A stretch of 64,000 nt of DNA from Gemmatimonadaceae bacterium (GCA_020846935.1 JADLCY010000015.1:124001-188000), one strand, 5' to 3'; counted from the first letter of the stretch, positions 52,401 to 62,126 are shown. Made by a program: numbers and translations. The notes: generated by a model from the letters alone, not told the origin.

Positions 52401-55307
52401 TCACCAGTCAACCTGCACTCCTAGCTGGAACCGCCGACCATCCGTCACGACTCGATCAGGGACACCGAAGTTTGGGTTTGGCGCTTGTCCAGCCTGATTG
52501 ATCTGCTGTGTTCCGAAGCCGTAGTTCACAACGTTGAAGGCATTGAACAGGTCGGCAGTGACACCGACACGGTTGCCGCGCAACGGCGGGAAGAACTTCG
52601 CGAGACGCAGATCGGTGTTGTTGAATCCCCAATGGCCAGCACCGAGGAAGCTCGACTTCCACTTCTCATCGATGCTGCCGCTGCCCGGGATGAAAAGGCA
52701 GCGGTTCTGCGTTGCCTGGTTGGTGCAATCGTTGATACTGAACTTGTCACCCGAGCCGAGGTTGACGATTCCACTGAACTGCGTGCCGAACACCCATGGC
52801 AGGTCCATGATGAAGTTGCCGACGATGGTGTGCCGCTGGTTCCGGCTGGTGCCCCAGCGCGGATAGTCATTGACCGTGTTGAAGTCGAGCGAGAAGAGGT
52901 CACCGCCGAGTTGCTGGGCCTTGGCGAGCGTGTACGTCACGCCACCGCCCACCGCAAACGCCTTGGGGCCCTGCGACCGGTACGGCTTTTCCAGCTGGAA
53001 GATCCACGCATCGTACCACGTGCGCAGGGCGCTGCTCGAGATGAACGCGTTCGCGAATCCCGGCACCGGGTCGCAGCACGTGCCGTTCGCGCGGCGGTTC
53101 GCCCGGATCCACGTGAAGCCGTCGTAGCCGCGGACACCGGTGAAGGTCACCGAACCGACGACGTTGCGCCGTGCATGTCGCACCCCGCCCGTCCACATGT
53201 GCGAATAGGGCGGCTTGGCGTTGTTGTCCATGAGGAACACTTCAGGCAGCGGACGGTTTGGCGAGTTGGCCAGCTGGTCGAGCGACGCCTTCGAGAGGTA
53301 GCTCGGGTTCCAGACGATCGTCGGCGCGCCATTGCGCGGCAGCCCGTCGGTCGAGAACTGGTACGTGAGTACCTGGTACTGGAGCCGGAACTTCTCGTCC
53401 AGCCCGTTGTTGTAATTGCTGCGGTCGTAGTACACACCGAAGGCGCCGAACAGGGTCGTCTGGCGTGCCGGGTCCACCGCGAAGTTGAAGCCCACGCGCG
53501 GCTGGAACGCCTTCATGAACGCCGGCCGATCGTCACCGTCGGTGAAGAAGTTCGCCGGCAGGCGCGAGCCCAGCGCCGCGCGCACGTTCGCCGGCGTCAC
53601 GTAGTCGTTGTTGAGCATATCCGACTCATAGTCCCAGCGCAGCCCGAGGTTGAGCGTGAGCCGGTCGGTCGGGCTCCAGTCGTCCTGTGCGTAGGCGCCG
53701 ATCTGCGTGTTGCTGGTGTTCATGTTCGGGTTGCCGAATCCATACCTCGCCTGGAACGGAAAGGCGAAGTTCTCGGTCGCCCGGAACTCGAACAACGGAT
53801 TGCCGTTGAAGAACTTCTGCACGTCGTACTGATTGGCGTCGAAGTTCGCGCCCACCTTGATGACGTGCGAACCACCCAGGGTGAACCCCGACCAGGTGAG
53901 GTCGTTGCGGAACGAGAGGCGCCGCTGGTCGAAGTCCTGATAGGAGTCGCGCCCTCCCACCCGGCCGATGCCCTGGTAGTTCAGGCCGATTGTCTCATCG
54001 TCGCGCGGCACCGGGTTCCACGTCGAACCCTGCCACGAGATCATGGCCTCGTTCAGGCGGTTCCCCGAGGCGAACGTGTGCTTGAGGATCGCCGTGTTCA
54101 CATCGACCTTCACGTTTTCCGCAGCCTCGTACGACGTCTGGCCGCCGAACCCGCGGATGTCGGTCTCGTGCCGGAGGTTGTAGCTGAACTCGAACGAGCT
54201 CTTCGGGCTTTGCACCCAGTTGACCTTGGCGATGCCGAGGTTCGACCGGAACGGTGAGACGAAGAACCCGTCCCTGCCGCTGAAGACGTTGGGATACTGC
54301 GACGCCTGCGCGCCGAACGTCACGATGTTCGAGCGGTCCTGGTAGTTGCCTTCCCAGGCGCCAAAGAAGAACAACTTGTCCTTCACGATCGGGCCGCCGA
54401 TCGAGAGCGCGGTCTGGTCGCGCCGGTAGTCGGAGATGTTGAAGGTCTGCCCGAGCGAATCGGCGCGCTTCTTTGCTCTGCGCTGGAACTCGTCGAGCGC
54501 GATGAGCCCCTTGGTCTGGCCGGCGTACAAGGCACTGCCCCGCCACTCGTTGGTACCGGACTTGGTCGTCGCGGTGATGATCGCGCTGGACGCCTTCTGG
54601 TACTCCGCCTTGTAGTTGTTGGTCAGGACCCGGAACTCCTGCACCGCGACCTGCGGGAACGGATTCCCGCGGGAGGCCTCCTGTCCATTCAGGCCGCTGG
54701 GCAGCACGTCCGACTTGTAGCTCGCGCCGTCGATGAACACGTTGATGTTCTGCGCGGGGAGCGCGCCGGCCGCAAACGACTTGGACGTCCCTTCGCGACG
54801 CCCGCCGATGATGCGCACCCCCGGTGCCAGCTGCGCCAGAGCGAGGAAGTTGCGATCGGTGCTCGGCAGCGCCGCGATCTGCTCGGCGGACACGTTGGTC
54901 GCCACTTCCGACGTGCGCTCGTCGCGCGTCGATGCCGCCTGCACGGCCACCGCGGCCAGCTGCGTCGCCACCGCCCGGAGGTCGAAGTCCATGCTCAGCG
55001 CCTCGCCGATCTGTACCCGCTGACGGCGCGTCTGCGGCTCCACGCCGATGCGACGCGCCGTCACGTCGTAGTCGCCCGGCACGAGGCCGACGAGAGCGTA
55101 GTAGCCATTTTCGCTGGTCGTCGCGAGGCGAAGGGCGCCCGTCGCGATGTTGCGCGCCTGCAAGGTGGCGCCGGCGACCGGGGCACCGTTGTCACCGCGG
55201 ACGTATCCGCGGATCGAACCCGTCGTGGTCTGCGCGTCGGCGGACGCCGCCAGACCCAGGGTCGCCGCGAGGGCGACCCACGTGCCTAACGACTTGATGA
55301 GACTCAT
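52401..55307 (-). CDS. Oar-like TonB-dependent receptor of the sugar locus
   Basis: A 968-residue outer-membrane receptor. Signal peptide cleavage is ADA|Q near residue 26. It is followed by a CarboxypepD_reg-like domain (about 30-110: GSIRGYVRGDNGAPVAGATL), a plug (about 125-245: NVFIDGASYKSD) and a barrel ending in an aromatic strand (RRFQLGVQVDW). Its ATG at 55307 overlaps the lacI stop (ATGA), with AGGAG eight bases upstream, so it is co-translated with the regulator. By context it imports the glucan or oligosaccharide processed by the GH144- and GH1-type enzymes. No SusD-like partner is present, as usual for Oar-type receptors. Confidence 0.9.
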   Translation of the reverse strand: MSLIKSLGTWVALAATLGLAASADAQTTTGSIRGYVRGDNGAPVAGATLQARNIATGALRLATTSENGYYALVGLVPGDYDVTARRIGVEPQTRRQRVQIGEALSMDFDLRAVATQLAAVAVQAASTRDERTSEVATNVSAEQIAALPSTDRNFLALAQLAPGVRIIGGRREGTSKSFAAGALPAQNINVFIDGASYKSDVLPSGLNGQEASRGNPFPQVAVQEFRVLTNNYKAEYQKASSAIITATTKSGTNEWRGSALYAGQTKGLIALDEFQRRAKKRADSLGQTFNISDYRRDQTALSIGGPIVKDKLFFFGAWEGNYQDRSNIVTFGAQASQYPNVFSGRDGFFVSPFRSNLGIAKVNWVQSPKSSFEFSYNLRHETDIRGFGGQTSYEAAENVKVDVNTAILKHTFASGNRLNEAMISWQGSTWNPVPRDDETIGLNYQGIGRVGGRDSYQDFDQRRLSFRNDLTWSGFTLGGSHVIKVGANFDANQYDVQKFFNGNPLFEFRATENFAFPFQARYGFGNPNMNTSNTQIGAYAQDDWSPTDRLTLNLGLRWDYESDMLNNDYVTPANVRAALGSRLPANFFTDGDDRPAFMKAFQPRVGFNFAVDPARQTTLFGAFGVYYDRSNYNNGLDEKFRLQYQVLTYQFSTDGLPRNGAPTIVWNPSYLSKASLDQLANSPNRPLPEVFLMDNNAKPPYSHMWTGGVRHARRNVVGSVTFTGVRGYDGFTWIRANRRANGTCCDPVPGFANAFISSSALRTWYDAWIFQLEKPYRSQGPKAFAVGGGVTYTLAKAQQLGGDLFSLDFNTVNDYPRWGTSRNQRHTIVGNFIMDLPWVFGTQFSGIVNLGSGDKFSINDCTNQATQNRCLFIPGSGSIDEKWKSSFLGAGHWGFNNTDLRLAKFFPPLRGNRVGVTADLFNAFNVVNYGFGTQQINQAGQAPNPNFGVPDRVVTDGRRFQLGVQVDW

Positions 55308-56332
55308 GTGCTGCGTCTCCTGTGGAGGGAGGTGGGTGGAGGTCCTGACGAACCGCGTACCACGAGCCGCGTCGGGATGCGCTCGACTCGTGCTTCCATC
55401 GGTTCCGGTCCGGCGAGCGCGCGGATCATGCGCGTCGCCGCCCGCTCGCCCATCTCGGCGATCGGGACGTGCACCGACGTGAGCGTGGGGTGGACGTAGC
55501 GCGCCACCGGGATGTCGTCGAAGCCGATCACGCTGATGTCCTCGGGGACGCGCAGACGACCTTCGCGGAGCGCACCCATGACGCCGAGCGCCATGGCATC
55601 GTTGGCCGCGAACACCGCGGTCGGGCGTGGGGACAGGCGCAGCAGCAACTCGCCGGCGCGATACCCCGCGGCCTCGGTGAAGTCACCGTCGATCTCAGGC
55701 CCGTCGGCACGCGGGCAGCCGGCCGCCTTCATGGCCGCGCGAAACCCCTTGAGGCGCTCGGCGGCGTCGACGTTGCCCACCGCCCCGGTGATGTGCGCGA
55801 TGCGACGGTGCCCGAGCCCCACCAGGTATCGCACCACTTCCCGCGCGCCGCTCGCGTTGTCGATGTCGATCACCGGGTAGCGCGTCCCGCGCACGCCACA
55901 ACTCAGCAATGCGACCGGCACCGACGTGGGGAAGTTTTCGACCAGGGTCTCGCCGTCGACGTGCGGCGACATGATGATGAGACCGTCCACCCGGCCACGC
56001 ATCGCCCGGATGGCACTGCGGATCTCGGTCTTGCCGCCGTGTGCGCTGGCGAACAGCAGGTGATAGCCCTGCCCCTGGGCCGCCAGCTGAATCCCCCGGA
56101 TCAGTTCGGAGAAGAACTCTCCATAGAGATCCGGGAGGAGCACGCCGAGGGTGTTGGTCTTGGCCGTGATGAGGGAGCGCGCGCCGACGTGGGGCACGTA
56201 GCGGAGCGCGCTGGCGGCGTCGTGGATGCGGCGGGCCGCGGACGCAGACACTGGCCCGGAGCCGTTCATCACGCGGGACACGGTGGCCACCGAGACCCCG
56301 GCCTTCCTGGCGACGTCGCGAATGGTGGTCAC
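55304..56332 (-). CDS. LacI-family transcriptional regulator
   Basis: A 342-residue repressor: N-terminal helix-turn-helix TIRDVARKAGVSVATVSRVMNG (split: TIRDVARKAGVS, VATVSRVMNG), the hinge helix region (SASAARRIHDAASALRYVPH), and a periplasmic-binding-protein-like sugar domain (about 60-330: LGVLLPDLYGEFFSELIRGI, FDDIPVARYVHPTLTSV). It is first in an operon with the TonB receptor. A perfect LacI-type palindrome at 56378-56391 lies 46 bases upstream of its ATG, and a second at 44965-44978 covers the GH1/ABC starts. It therefore probably controls itself and the whole sugar locus in response to an imported sugar. Confidence 0.95.
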   Translation of the reverse strand: MTTIRDVARKAGVSVATVSRVMNGSGPVSASAARRIHDAASALRYVPHVGARSLITAKTNTLGVLLPDLYGEFFSELIRGIQLAAQGQGYHLLFASAHGGKTEIRSAIRAMRGRVDGLIIMSPHVDGETLVENFPTSVPVALLSCGVRGTRYPVIDIDNASGAREVVRYLVGLGHRRIAHITGAVGNVDAAERLKGFRAAMKAAGCPRADGPEIDGDFTEAAGYRAGELLLRLSPRPTAVFAANDAMALGVMGALREGRLRVPEDISVIGFDDIPVARYVHPTLTSVHVPIAEMGERAATRMIRALAGPEPMEARVERIPTRLVVRGSSGPPPTSLHRRRST

Positions 56333-56377
56333 ACTGGGCCTCCTGCCCGGGAAAACTTCCGGTGGGCGCCGACATTG

Positions 56378-56391
56378 TGTAACCGTTTACA
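56378..56391. promoter_or_regulatory. LacI-type operator upstream of the lacI-family gene
   Basis: TGTAACCGTTTACA matches TGNAANCGNTTNCA perfectly and extends to a 16-base near-palindrome (56377-56392). It lies 46 bases before the regulator's ATG, the expected place for autorepression. Together with the site at 44965-44978 it defines a candidate regulon. Confidence 0.75.
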
Positions 56392-56431
56392 CTCCGGCGC
56401 AAGCCGGAGGACCGCCGACCGACGCTCTGCC

Positions 56432-56737
56432 TCAGCCGTCGAACAGGAACAGGGTGTCGAGTCGCGTGATCGCGAGCAGGTGGTGGACTCGGGTCTGCGT
56501 GGAGCAGAGGCGGGTCGTCACGCCGCATGCACGAGCGCGCTTCTGCAGCACGACCAGCGTGCCCAGGCCACTCGCGTCCACCTCCTCCGTAGCCGACATG
56601 TCAATGCGCAGCTCGCCAGCGCCGAGCTGCCGCGCCCGCTCGAGGCATTCCATCGCGGCGGCGCGAAAGTCCACGCGCGTTTCGGCGACCAGTCGAGCGG
56701 GCGCCTCGAGGGAGATCCGATCGAGAACCGCGTGCAT
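56432..56737 (-). CDS. STAS-domain protein (anti-sigma-factor-antagonist-like)
   Basis: A 101-residue stand-alone STAS domain. The phosphorylatable Ser lies in VDASGLGTLVVLQKRA, the conserved SpoIIAA-type position. Such proteins sequester an anti-sigma kinase when dephosphorylated, but no kinase or sigma-factor gene is adjacent, so the partner is unknown. The start at 56737 gives a normal length (HAVLDRISLEAPARL); the longer open frame is Arg/Gly-rich and not STAS-like. It is separated from lacI by 99 bases containing the operator. Confidence 0.85.
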   Translation of the reverse strand: MHAVLDRISLEAPARLVAETRVDFRAAAMECLERARQLGAGELRIDMSATEEVDASGLGTLVVLQKRARACGVTTRLCSTQTRVHHLLAITRLDTLFLFDG

Positions 56738-57057
56738 ATGTCGTGGGGTGTGACCGCCCACGGTCGCCCTGCGAGACCGTGGTTGGTGCGGGTCAGGTGC
56801 CGGACTCCCCCGTGAGAGGCGAATGACGTGCCAGCCGGGCCCGGTGACCGCCAAGCCGTTGGCGCATGGCATGTTACGACGGCTGCGCCCGGTGCCAGGC
56901 TCCCGCAGCGTGGGCCGCGATTCGCGGCAGTGCCCGCAGCCCGTCGCCCGCAACTCGGCGTTGCCCCGGCACGGTGCCGAACACAGTATGCGGACGCCAC
57001 GACCGAACACCATACCACCCCTCGGCGTCGCTGCTTTCGCGCACCTCATCCTCCGCC
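56738..57057. other. divergent intergenic stretch between STAS gene and acs
   Basis: 320 bases without a supported gene. The open frames here extend the STAS and acs frames upstream but lack ribosome-binding sites or homologous sequence. No promoter boxes are clear by eye. Confidence 0.5.
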
Positions 57058-59022
57058 ATGTCCGACATCGACGTCCTGCTCCAGGAGCACCGCAAGTTCC
57101 CTCCCCCTCCAGCCTTCGCCGCGAGTGCACTGGTGGCGAACGCCGAGGTCTACGAACGTGCTGCGGCCGACCCGGAGGCCTACTGGGCCGCGCGCGCCCG
57201 CGAGCTCGAATGGTCGACGCCGTTCACGCGCACCCTCGAGTGGACGCCGCCGCACGCGCGATGGTTCACCGGCGGCACGCTCAACGTTTCCGTCAATTGC
57301 CTCGATCGCCACATCGCCACGGCACGGCGCAACAAGGCCGCGCTGATCTTCGAGGGCGAGCCGGGCGATCGGCGCACGTTCACGTACTGGGACCTGTATC
57401 GCGAAGTCGGGAAGTTCGCGAACGTCCTCAAGTCGCTCGGCGTGAAACGCGGCGATCGCGTGGGCATCTACCTGCCACTGATACCCGAGGTGGCGATTGC
57501 GATGCTCGCGTGCACGCGCATCGGCGCGATTCACTCCGTGGTGTTCGGCGGATTCTCCCCGGAGTCACTGCGCGACCGCATGAACGACGCGGCGGCCAAG
57601 GTCGTGATCACCGCCGACGCCGGATACCGTCGCGGACAGGTCGTGCCGCTCAAGCGGAACACCGATCGCGCGCTGACCGAGGTTCCGAGCGTGACGCACG
57701 TGGTGGTCGTGCAGCGACGCCCCGGCAGCGCGACCGAGGAATCGTTCGCGGAAATGACGGACGGCCGCGACTTCTGGTGGCACCGCCTGATGGCCAATGC
57801 CCCCGCGGAGTGTGCGCCCGAGGCGATGGACGCCGAGGATGTGCTCTTCATCCTCTACACGTCCGGCACCACCGGGAAACCCAAGGGCATCGTGCACACG
57901 ACGGCCGGATACCTCACCGGCGTTGCGGCGACCACGAAGGACGTGTTCGACCTGAAAGAAGACGACGTGTACTGGTGCACCGCGGACGTCGGCTGGATCA
58001 CCGGGCATTCGTATCTCGTGTATGGCCCGCTCGCCAACGGCGCCACGTGCGTGATGTACGAAGGCGCCCCGGACTGGCCGGAGAAGGATCGGTTCTGGGA
58101 CATCTGCGAGCGCCACGGGGTGACGATCTTCTACACGGCGCCCACCGCCATCCGTGCCTTCATGAAGTGGGGGAACGCGCACCCCGCGGGGCACGACCTC
58201 TCGCGCCTCCGCTTGTTAGGCAGCGTCGGCGAACCGATCAACCCCGAGGCGTGGATCTGGTACCGGGAGCACATCGGCGGCAATCGCTGCCCGATCGTCG
58301 ATACGTGGTGGCAGACGGAAACGGGCGCCATCGTGATCTCGCCGTTACCCGGCCTCACCGAAACCAAGCCGGGCTCGGCAACACGTGCGTTGCCTGGCTT
58401 CGAGGCGGAGTTGCTGGACGCCAACGCCAAGGCCATCCCGCAGGGTGGTGGCCTGCTCGCGCTCACGCGCCCGTGGCCTTCCATGCTGCGCACGATCTGG
58501 GGTGACGATCAGCGGTACCGCGAGACCTACTTCTCGAAATGGCCGGGGCGACCGGACCTGTACTTCCCGGGTGATGGAGCCAAGCGCGATGAAGACGGCT
58601 ACTTCTGGATCCTTGGGCGCGTGGACGACGTGTTGAACGTGGCCGGGCATCGCATCGGCACCATGGAAGTCGAAAGCGCCCTGGTCGAACATCCCGCGGT
58701 CGCAGAAGCGGCCGTGGTCGGCAAGGCGCACGAACTCAAGGGGCAGGCTCTCGCGGCGTTCGTGACGCTGCGCCAGGGCTACCACCATTCGTCCGAACTG
58801 CGGGACGAGCTCAAGGCCTTCGTGGCGGACAAGATCGGCGCCATTGCCCGTCCGGACGACGTCCTCTTCTCGGCCGACCTCCCCAAGACCCGGTCGGGAA
58901 AGATCATGCGCCGCCTGCTCCGGGACATCGCCGAGGGGCGCACGTTAGGCGACACGACCACCCTTGCCGATCCGAACGTCGTGGCCAGCCTCAAGGAACA
59001 GTACGAGTCGCAGGAGAGCTGA
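57058..59022 (+). CDS. acs: acetyl-CoA synthetase (AMP-forming)
   Basis: A 654-residue ANL-superfamily ligase that makes acetyl-CoA from acetate, ATP and CoA. Visible motifs are the P-loop [20 protein letters not shown], the hinge region [20 protein letters not shown], and the catalytic Lys 615 in TRSGKIMRR, a known acetylation target in this family. The N-terminal domain is complete and the length normal. The ATG at 57058 ([16 protein letters not shown]) is the family start. Propionate activation is possible. The downstream hairpin at 59067-59089 may end transcription. Confidence 0.96.
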   Translation: MSDIDVLLQEHRKFPPPPAFAASALVANAEVYERAAADPEAYWAARARELEWSTPFTRTLEWTPPHARWFTGGTLNVSVNCLDRHIATARRNKAALIFEGEPGDRRTFTYWDLYREVGKFANVLKSLGVKRGDRVGIYLPLIPEVAIAMLACTRIGAIHSVVFGGFSPESLRDRMNDAAAKVVITADAGYRRGQVVPLKRNTDRALTEVPSVTHVVVVQRRPGSATEESFAEMTDGRDFWWHRLMANAPAECAPEAMDAEDVLFILYTSGTTGKPKGIVHTTAGYLTGVAATTKDVFDLKEDDVYWCTADVGWITGHSYLVYGPLANGATCVMYEGAPDWPEKDRFWDICERHGVTIFYTAPTAIRAFMKWGNAHPAGHDLSRLRLLGSVGEPINPEAWIWYREHIGGNRCPIVDTWWQTETGAIVISPLPGLTETKPGSATRALPGFEAELLDANAKAIPQGGGLLALTRPWPSMLRTIWGDDQRYRETYFSKWPGRPDLYFPGDGAKRDEDGYFWILGRVDDVLNVAGHRIGTMEVESALVEHPAVAEAAVVGKAHELKGQALAAFVTLRQGYHHSSELRDELKAFVADKIGAIARPDDVLFSADLPKTRSGKIMRRLLRDIAEGRTLGDTTTLADPNVVASLKEQYESQES

Positions 59023-59066
59023 GTCCCGGGTAGACCATTCTCCATGAACCGACGAAATTCCCCGCA

Positions 59067-59089
59067 GCGGGCGGTACGTGGCCGCCCGC
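59067..59089. terminator. hairpin after acs (no U-tract)
   Basis: A perfect 8-base stem (GCGGGCGG/CCGCCCGC) with a 7-base loop lies 45 bases after the acs stop. There is no T-run, so the terminator assignment is weak. Confidence 0.35.
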
Positions 59090-59114
59090 TCGACTGATCC
59101 CACACCGCCCCGTC

Positions 59115-59516
59115 GTGTCTTCGTTCTGGCGACGCCTCTTTCCCGAATCGCTCTTTCCGCGCCGACTCGATGAGGGCGCCGAACGTCGCATGCGACTCGC
59201 CCAGGCCCGGGCGGAGGATGCGATCATCGACGCGCATGTCCGCAACACGCTGATGTTCATCGACACGCTCGCCGAAGACATGCCTTTCGATCGGGCGATC
59301 GACACCTACGTGCGTGTCATGGGTGTCGCCGAACCCCTGGCGTCCGTCGTCGCGACGCGTGTCCTGGTGGAACTGGGTGAGGAACTCGTCCCGAAGCGCA
59401 TCATCCGTCCGCGGCCGGAACTCACGCGCGAGACCTATCCCGAGCAGATCCCCGAGGACGGCGCTGAGCGTCCGACCGTGCGCCTGGGCAGCGCGGGAGA
59501 AACACCGGGAGCCTGA
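59115..59516 (+). CDS. hypothetical cytoplasmic protein
   Basis: A 133-residue protein from a GTG at 59115, with no signal peptide or membrane helix. The middle (RAEDAIIDAHVRNTLMFIDTLAEDMPFDRAIDTYV) is helical and amphipathic, and the C-terminus is Pro/Arg-rich and probably disordered. I recognise no family. It follows acs at 92 bases, with a hairpin between, so it may have its own promoter. Confidence 0.55.
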   Translation: MSSFWRRLFPESLFPRRLDEGAERRMRLAQARAEDAIIDAHVRNTLMFIDTLAEDMPFDRAIDTYVRVMGVAEPLASVVATRVLVELGEELVPKRIIRPRPELTRETYPEQIPEDGAERPTVRLGSAGETPGA

Positions 59517-59655
59517 GCAGGTCGCGACGTATCAGACGCGAGACTCAGACGAGCCCTGCCGATCGCGGCTTTTGGTCCTGCAGGCTGCGGCCACCGAGGT
59601 CGTTCAGGCCGCGCTCGTCGATGCCATGATCGGCCAGGGCGCGCCCACTCCTGGG

Positions 59656-60438
59656 CTACTTCTTCGTCGTCGATGTGTCTGCGACCGCAGCCGGTGTCGT
59701 TGCCTTTGCCTCGGCCAGCGCGGTGTCGACGTACGCGCGGAACTTGTCAAACGAGATGCTGCCGGGAATCCGACGCGACCCGATGATGAACGTCGGCGTC
59801 TGTCCGGCGCCCTGACGGCCGGCCTCGGCCTCGTGCGAGCGGATGTTGGCCAGGTACTTCTGGTCGTCGAAGCACGTCTCCCACGCGTTCACGTCGAGGC
59901 CGATCTGCTGGGCAAGTTCCTTGAACTTGCCGCCGGGCCGCGAGGTGGCCAAGCCGTTCCACTGGTCCTGACTCTGGAACAGCGCGTCATGCATTTCCCA
60001 GAACTTGCCCTGCTCGTTCGCACAGGCCGCCGCATTGGACGCCGGCCACGTGTTCTTGTGCATCGGCAGCGGAAAGTCCATGAACGTGTATTGGACGACA
60101 CCGGAGTCGATGAGTCGCGAGCGAACGTCCGGCTCGGTGAGCGTGAAGAATTGCGCGCAGGCCGGGCACTCGAAGTCCGCGAACTCGATGACCTTCACCG
60201 GAGCATCGGCTCGACCGATCGTGTACCCCTTCGCCTCAGGCAGCGGCACGCTCGGGTCGAGTCGTGAGGCGGCGTCTGACTGGGGCTTCGAGTACTGGTA
60301 GACGAGGAACAGCACGAAGGCGGCCGCCACGAGCCCGATCACCTTGTAGAAGCCCGCCTGGCTCCGCTTTGTGGTCTTTACGGCTTTCGAGCTGCCTGAT
60401 CCCTTGCCTCGTCCGCCGTCTTCGGGTCGCTTCGCCAT
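59656..60438 (-). CDS. membrane-anchored DsbA-like thioredoxin-fold oxidoreductase
   Basis: A 260-residue protein: a basic cytoplasmic N-terminus, one membrane helix (about 33-49), then a periplasmic DsbA/DsbG-type domain with redox motif CPAC (91-94), the insertion helical domain, and a cis-Pro in GQTPTF. A Cys in ETCFDDQ may be a structural or substrate-like site. It should oxidise or isomerise disulphides in exported proteins, such as the Cys-rich products seen here. The ATG at 60438 has GAGG five bases upstream. It is convergent with the preceding gene and monocistronic. Confidence 0.9.
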   Translation of the reverse strand: MAKRPEDGGRGKGSGSSKAVKTTKRSQAGFYKVIGLVAAAFVLFLVYQYSKPQSDAASRLDPSVPLPEAKGYTIGRADAPVKVIEFADFECPACAQFFTLTEPDVRSRLIDSGVVQYTFMDFPLPMHKNTWPASNAAACANEQGKFWEMHDALFQSQDQWNGLATSRPGGKFKELAQQIGLDVNAWETCFDDQKYLANIRSHEAEAGRQGAGQTPTFIIGSRRIPGSISFDKFRAYVDTALAEAKATTPAAVADTSTTKK

Positions 60439-60801
60439 GGTTCCTCGTGTCTGGTCTGCTGATTTCACGCCAGTCGTGCGCGGGCTCGCGGAAACTAAGA
60501 GGGTGAGCGGCAGGGACGGGAGGGAAGACGCGATGCGCATCCCATCCGCTTCCGCGTCCGGGGTGAGCCGCGGGGGCGGGAGGGAAGACGTCGGACGGTG
60601 AGGTCACTCCGAGCGGCCCTCAGGGACCGGTCCGCGAGAGAGGCGAAGCAGCGGAGCGCGGCAACGGAACGACGCCGCTCACGTGGAAGGGGTCGAGAGG
60701 GTTACCGTACGGCCAACGCCACCGGCTCCACGGCGCTCGAACGCGACGCGTCCCGGCTCGATTGGCTCCGACCGGGTCCCGCGACGACCGACGCAGAGCG
60801 G
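60439..60801. other. divergent intergenic stretch with a direct repeat
   Basis: 363 bases between the DsbA-like gene and an alpha/beta hydrolase gene. It contains a 30-base imperfect direct repeat (60501-60530 and 60561-60590). No gene is supported; the open frame above the hydrolase start is Arg-rich and has no ribosome-binding site. Confidence 0.55.
60501..60590. repeat. direct repeat, 30-base unit, 60-base period
   Basis: Positions 60501-60530 and 60561-60590 match at 27 of 30 bases; both end in CGGGAGGGAAGACG. The exact 60-base spacing would place both copies on the same helix face if they bind a protein. Function unknown. Confidence 0.75.
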
Positions 60802-61716
60802 ATGGTCGATTGTCCCGAAACGCCCGGCTCAAGTCACCCTCACCTCTCGCGCGTGCTTCTTCCTGCCGATGCGGACCTGTTCCGCGTGCCACTCGGGACC
60901 GGCGCCAGTATGCACGTGGCCCGCTACGGGTACGGAGACGACGCCATCGTCCTGCTGCATGGCTTCGGCACGTCGTCTTTCCTCTGGCGGCACGTCGGCC
61001 CCCTGCTCGCGGTGCAAGGGGCACGAGCGTTCGCACTCGACCTGTTCGGCTACGGGGAATCGGACCGACCATTCGACGCAGAGTTCGGACTCGATGCGCA
61101 GTCGGGCTACCTCGACGCGGCGATGACGGCGCTGCAACTGCAGCGGGCGACCGTGGTCGGCGTTGATGTGGGCGCCCTGGTGGCGCTGCGGCTCGCCTTC
61201 GACCGTCCGGAACGCATCTATCGGCTCGTTCTGGTCGGCCCGCCTCCCCTGGAGGATCTCGCGGGTCCGGAGATTCGTGAACTCCAACGCGACACGGCCC
61301 GCTACGCCCTGCGGCTGTCTCGCGGGCTCTTCGGCGCCGAATCACTGCTGAGGCCGTTTCTCGAAGGCAGCGTCGCCAACCCCGAACGCATGCCGTGGAA
61401 GCTGCTGGGGAGGTACCTGGCGCCGTACCTGGGCGCCGACGGAGCAACGCACCTGCTCGCACTCGCTGGCGCCCTTCGGGAGGAGGAGTTCGAGGACTTG
61501 GACCTCAGGCGACTGCGCCAACGGACGCTGGTGGTCCGGGGAACCCGAGATCGCTGGTGCTCCCGAACGATCGCAGAGCAATACGCCGAACTGATTCCAC
61601 GCGCCATTTATCAGGCGGTGGACGAGGTCGGCCATCTTGTCCCCGAAGAGGACGCCGCCTCGCTGGCTCGGCTCATTCTGGCGTTCGTGCGAACTCGTGA
61701 GGACGCCCAGGAATAG
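60802..61716 (+). CDS. alpha/beta hydrolase with Asp nucleophile
   Basis: A 304-residue alpha/beta-fold enzyme. The oxyanion-hole motif HGFG is at 53-56. The nucleophile elbow reads GVDVG (120-124), so Asp 122 replaces the usual Ser. The acid is Asp 250 (RGTRDRW) and the base His 278 (EVGHLVP). An Asp nucleophile is typical of epoxide hydrolases and haloalkane dehalogenases, though the remaining sequence (LDLFGYGESDRP) is like general hydrolases. It could also be a catalytically altered homologue. The start at 60802 has a weak AGAG. It stands alone between unrelated genes. Confidence 0.85.
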   Translation: MVDCPETPGSSHPHLSRVLLPADADLFRVPLGTGASMHVARYGYGDDAIVLLHGFGTSSFLWRHVGPLLAVQGARAFALDLFGYGESDRPFDAEFGLDAQSGYLDAAMTALQLQRATVVGVDVGALVALRLAFDRPERIYRLVLVGPPPLEDLAGPEIRELQRDTARYALRLSRGLFGAESLLRPFLEGSVANPERMPWKLLGRYLAPYLGADGATHLLALAGALREEEFEDLDLRRLRQRTLVVRGTRDRWCSRTIAEQYAELIPRAIYQAVDEVGHLVPEEDAASLARLILAFVRTREDAQE

Positions 61717-61750
61717 CCCGGACAGCGCTTCGACCTCGTGAAGCGTAAGC

Positions 61751-61779
61751 TTGGGAGCAGGCCCTCCTTACGCTACATT
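61751..61779 (+). promoter_or_regulatory. putative promoter of the small protein gene at 61813
   Basis: A -35-like TTGGGA (61751-61756) and a -10-like TACATT (61774-61779) have an exact 17-base spacer, 33 bases before the ATG at 61813. Confidence 0.4.
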
Positions 61780-61812
61780 TCCCGGACCAGTTCAACCCTT
61801 CATCAGCCTTAC

Positions 61813-62088
61813 ATGGGAAAAAAGCAGGTCAGGCGTCCGTCGTCGCCCACGGTTGCAACCCCGTTTGATGAGGCGCGCGACGAGCTGTTTCAGCACATCA
61901 TGACGTGCGGAGTGATCGGCGCCGATGCCGAACACCAGGCGGAGTGGTTCGAGGATACGATGAAGTATCTGGCGGACCGCTACCACGAGTTGACCGCGCA
62001 GGAGCTGAAGCAGCTCCGAGTCCTCGGCGACCGGTTCGTGCAACCGCCCAAGAGCAAACAGCCCGACGCAGCCGTTACCGCGGCCTGA
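61813..62088 (+). CDS. small conserved-looking protein of unknown function
   Basis: A 91-residue soluble, mainly helical protein (FDEARDELFQHIMTCGVIGADAEHQ, then WFEDTMKYLADRYHELTAQELKQL, here split). It has no signal. It has its own putative promoter and a strong terminator immediately after it, so it is a well-expressed single gene. I do not recognise a family; a regulatory or protein-binding role is possible. The ATG at 61813 removes a low-quality N-terminal stretch read from 61738. Confidence 0.7.
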   Translation: MGKKQVRRPSSPTVATPFDEARDELFQHIMTCGVIGADAEHQAEWFEDTMKYLADRYHELTAQELKQLRVLGDRFVQPPKSKQPDAAVTAA

Positions 62089-62095
62089 AGCATCC

Positions 62096-62117
62096 GCCCC
62101 CTCGTTCACGAGGGGGC
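62096..62117 (+). terminator. intrinsic terminator
   Basis: A perfect 9-base stem (GCCCCCTCG/CGAGGGGGC) with a TTCA loop is followed by TTCGTGTTT, eight bases after the stop of the gene ending at 62088. Confidence 0.8.
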
Positions 62118-62126
62118 TTCGTGTTT

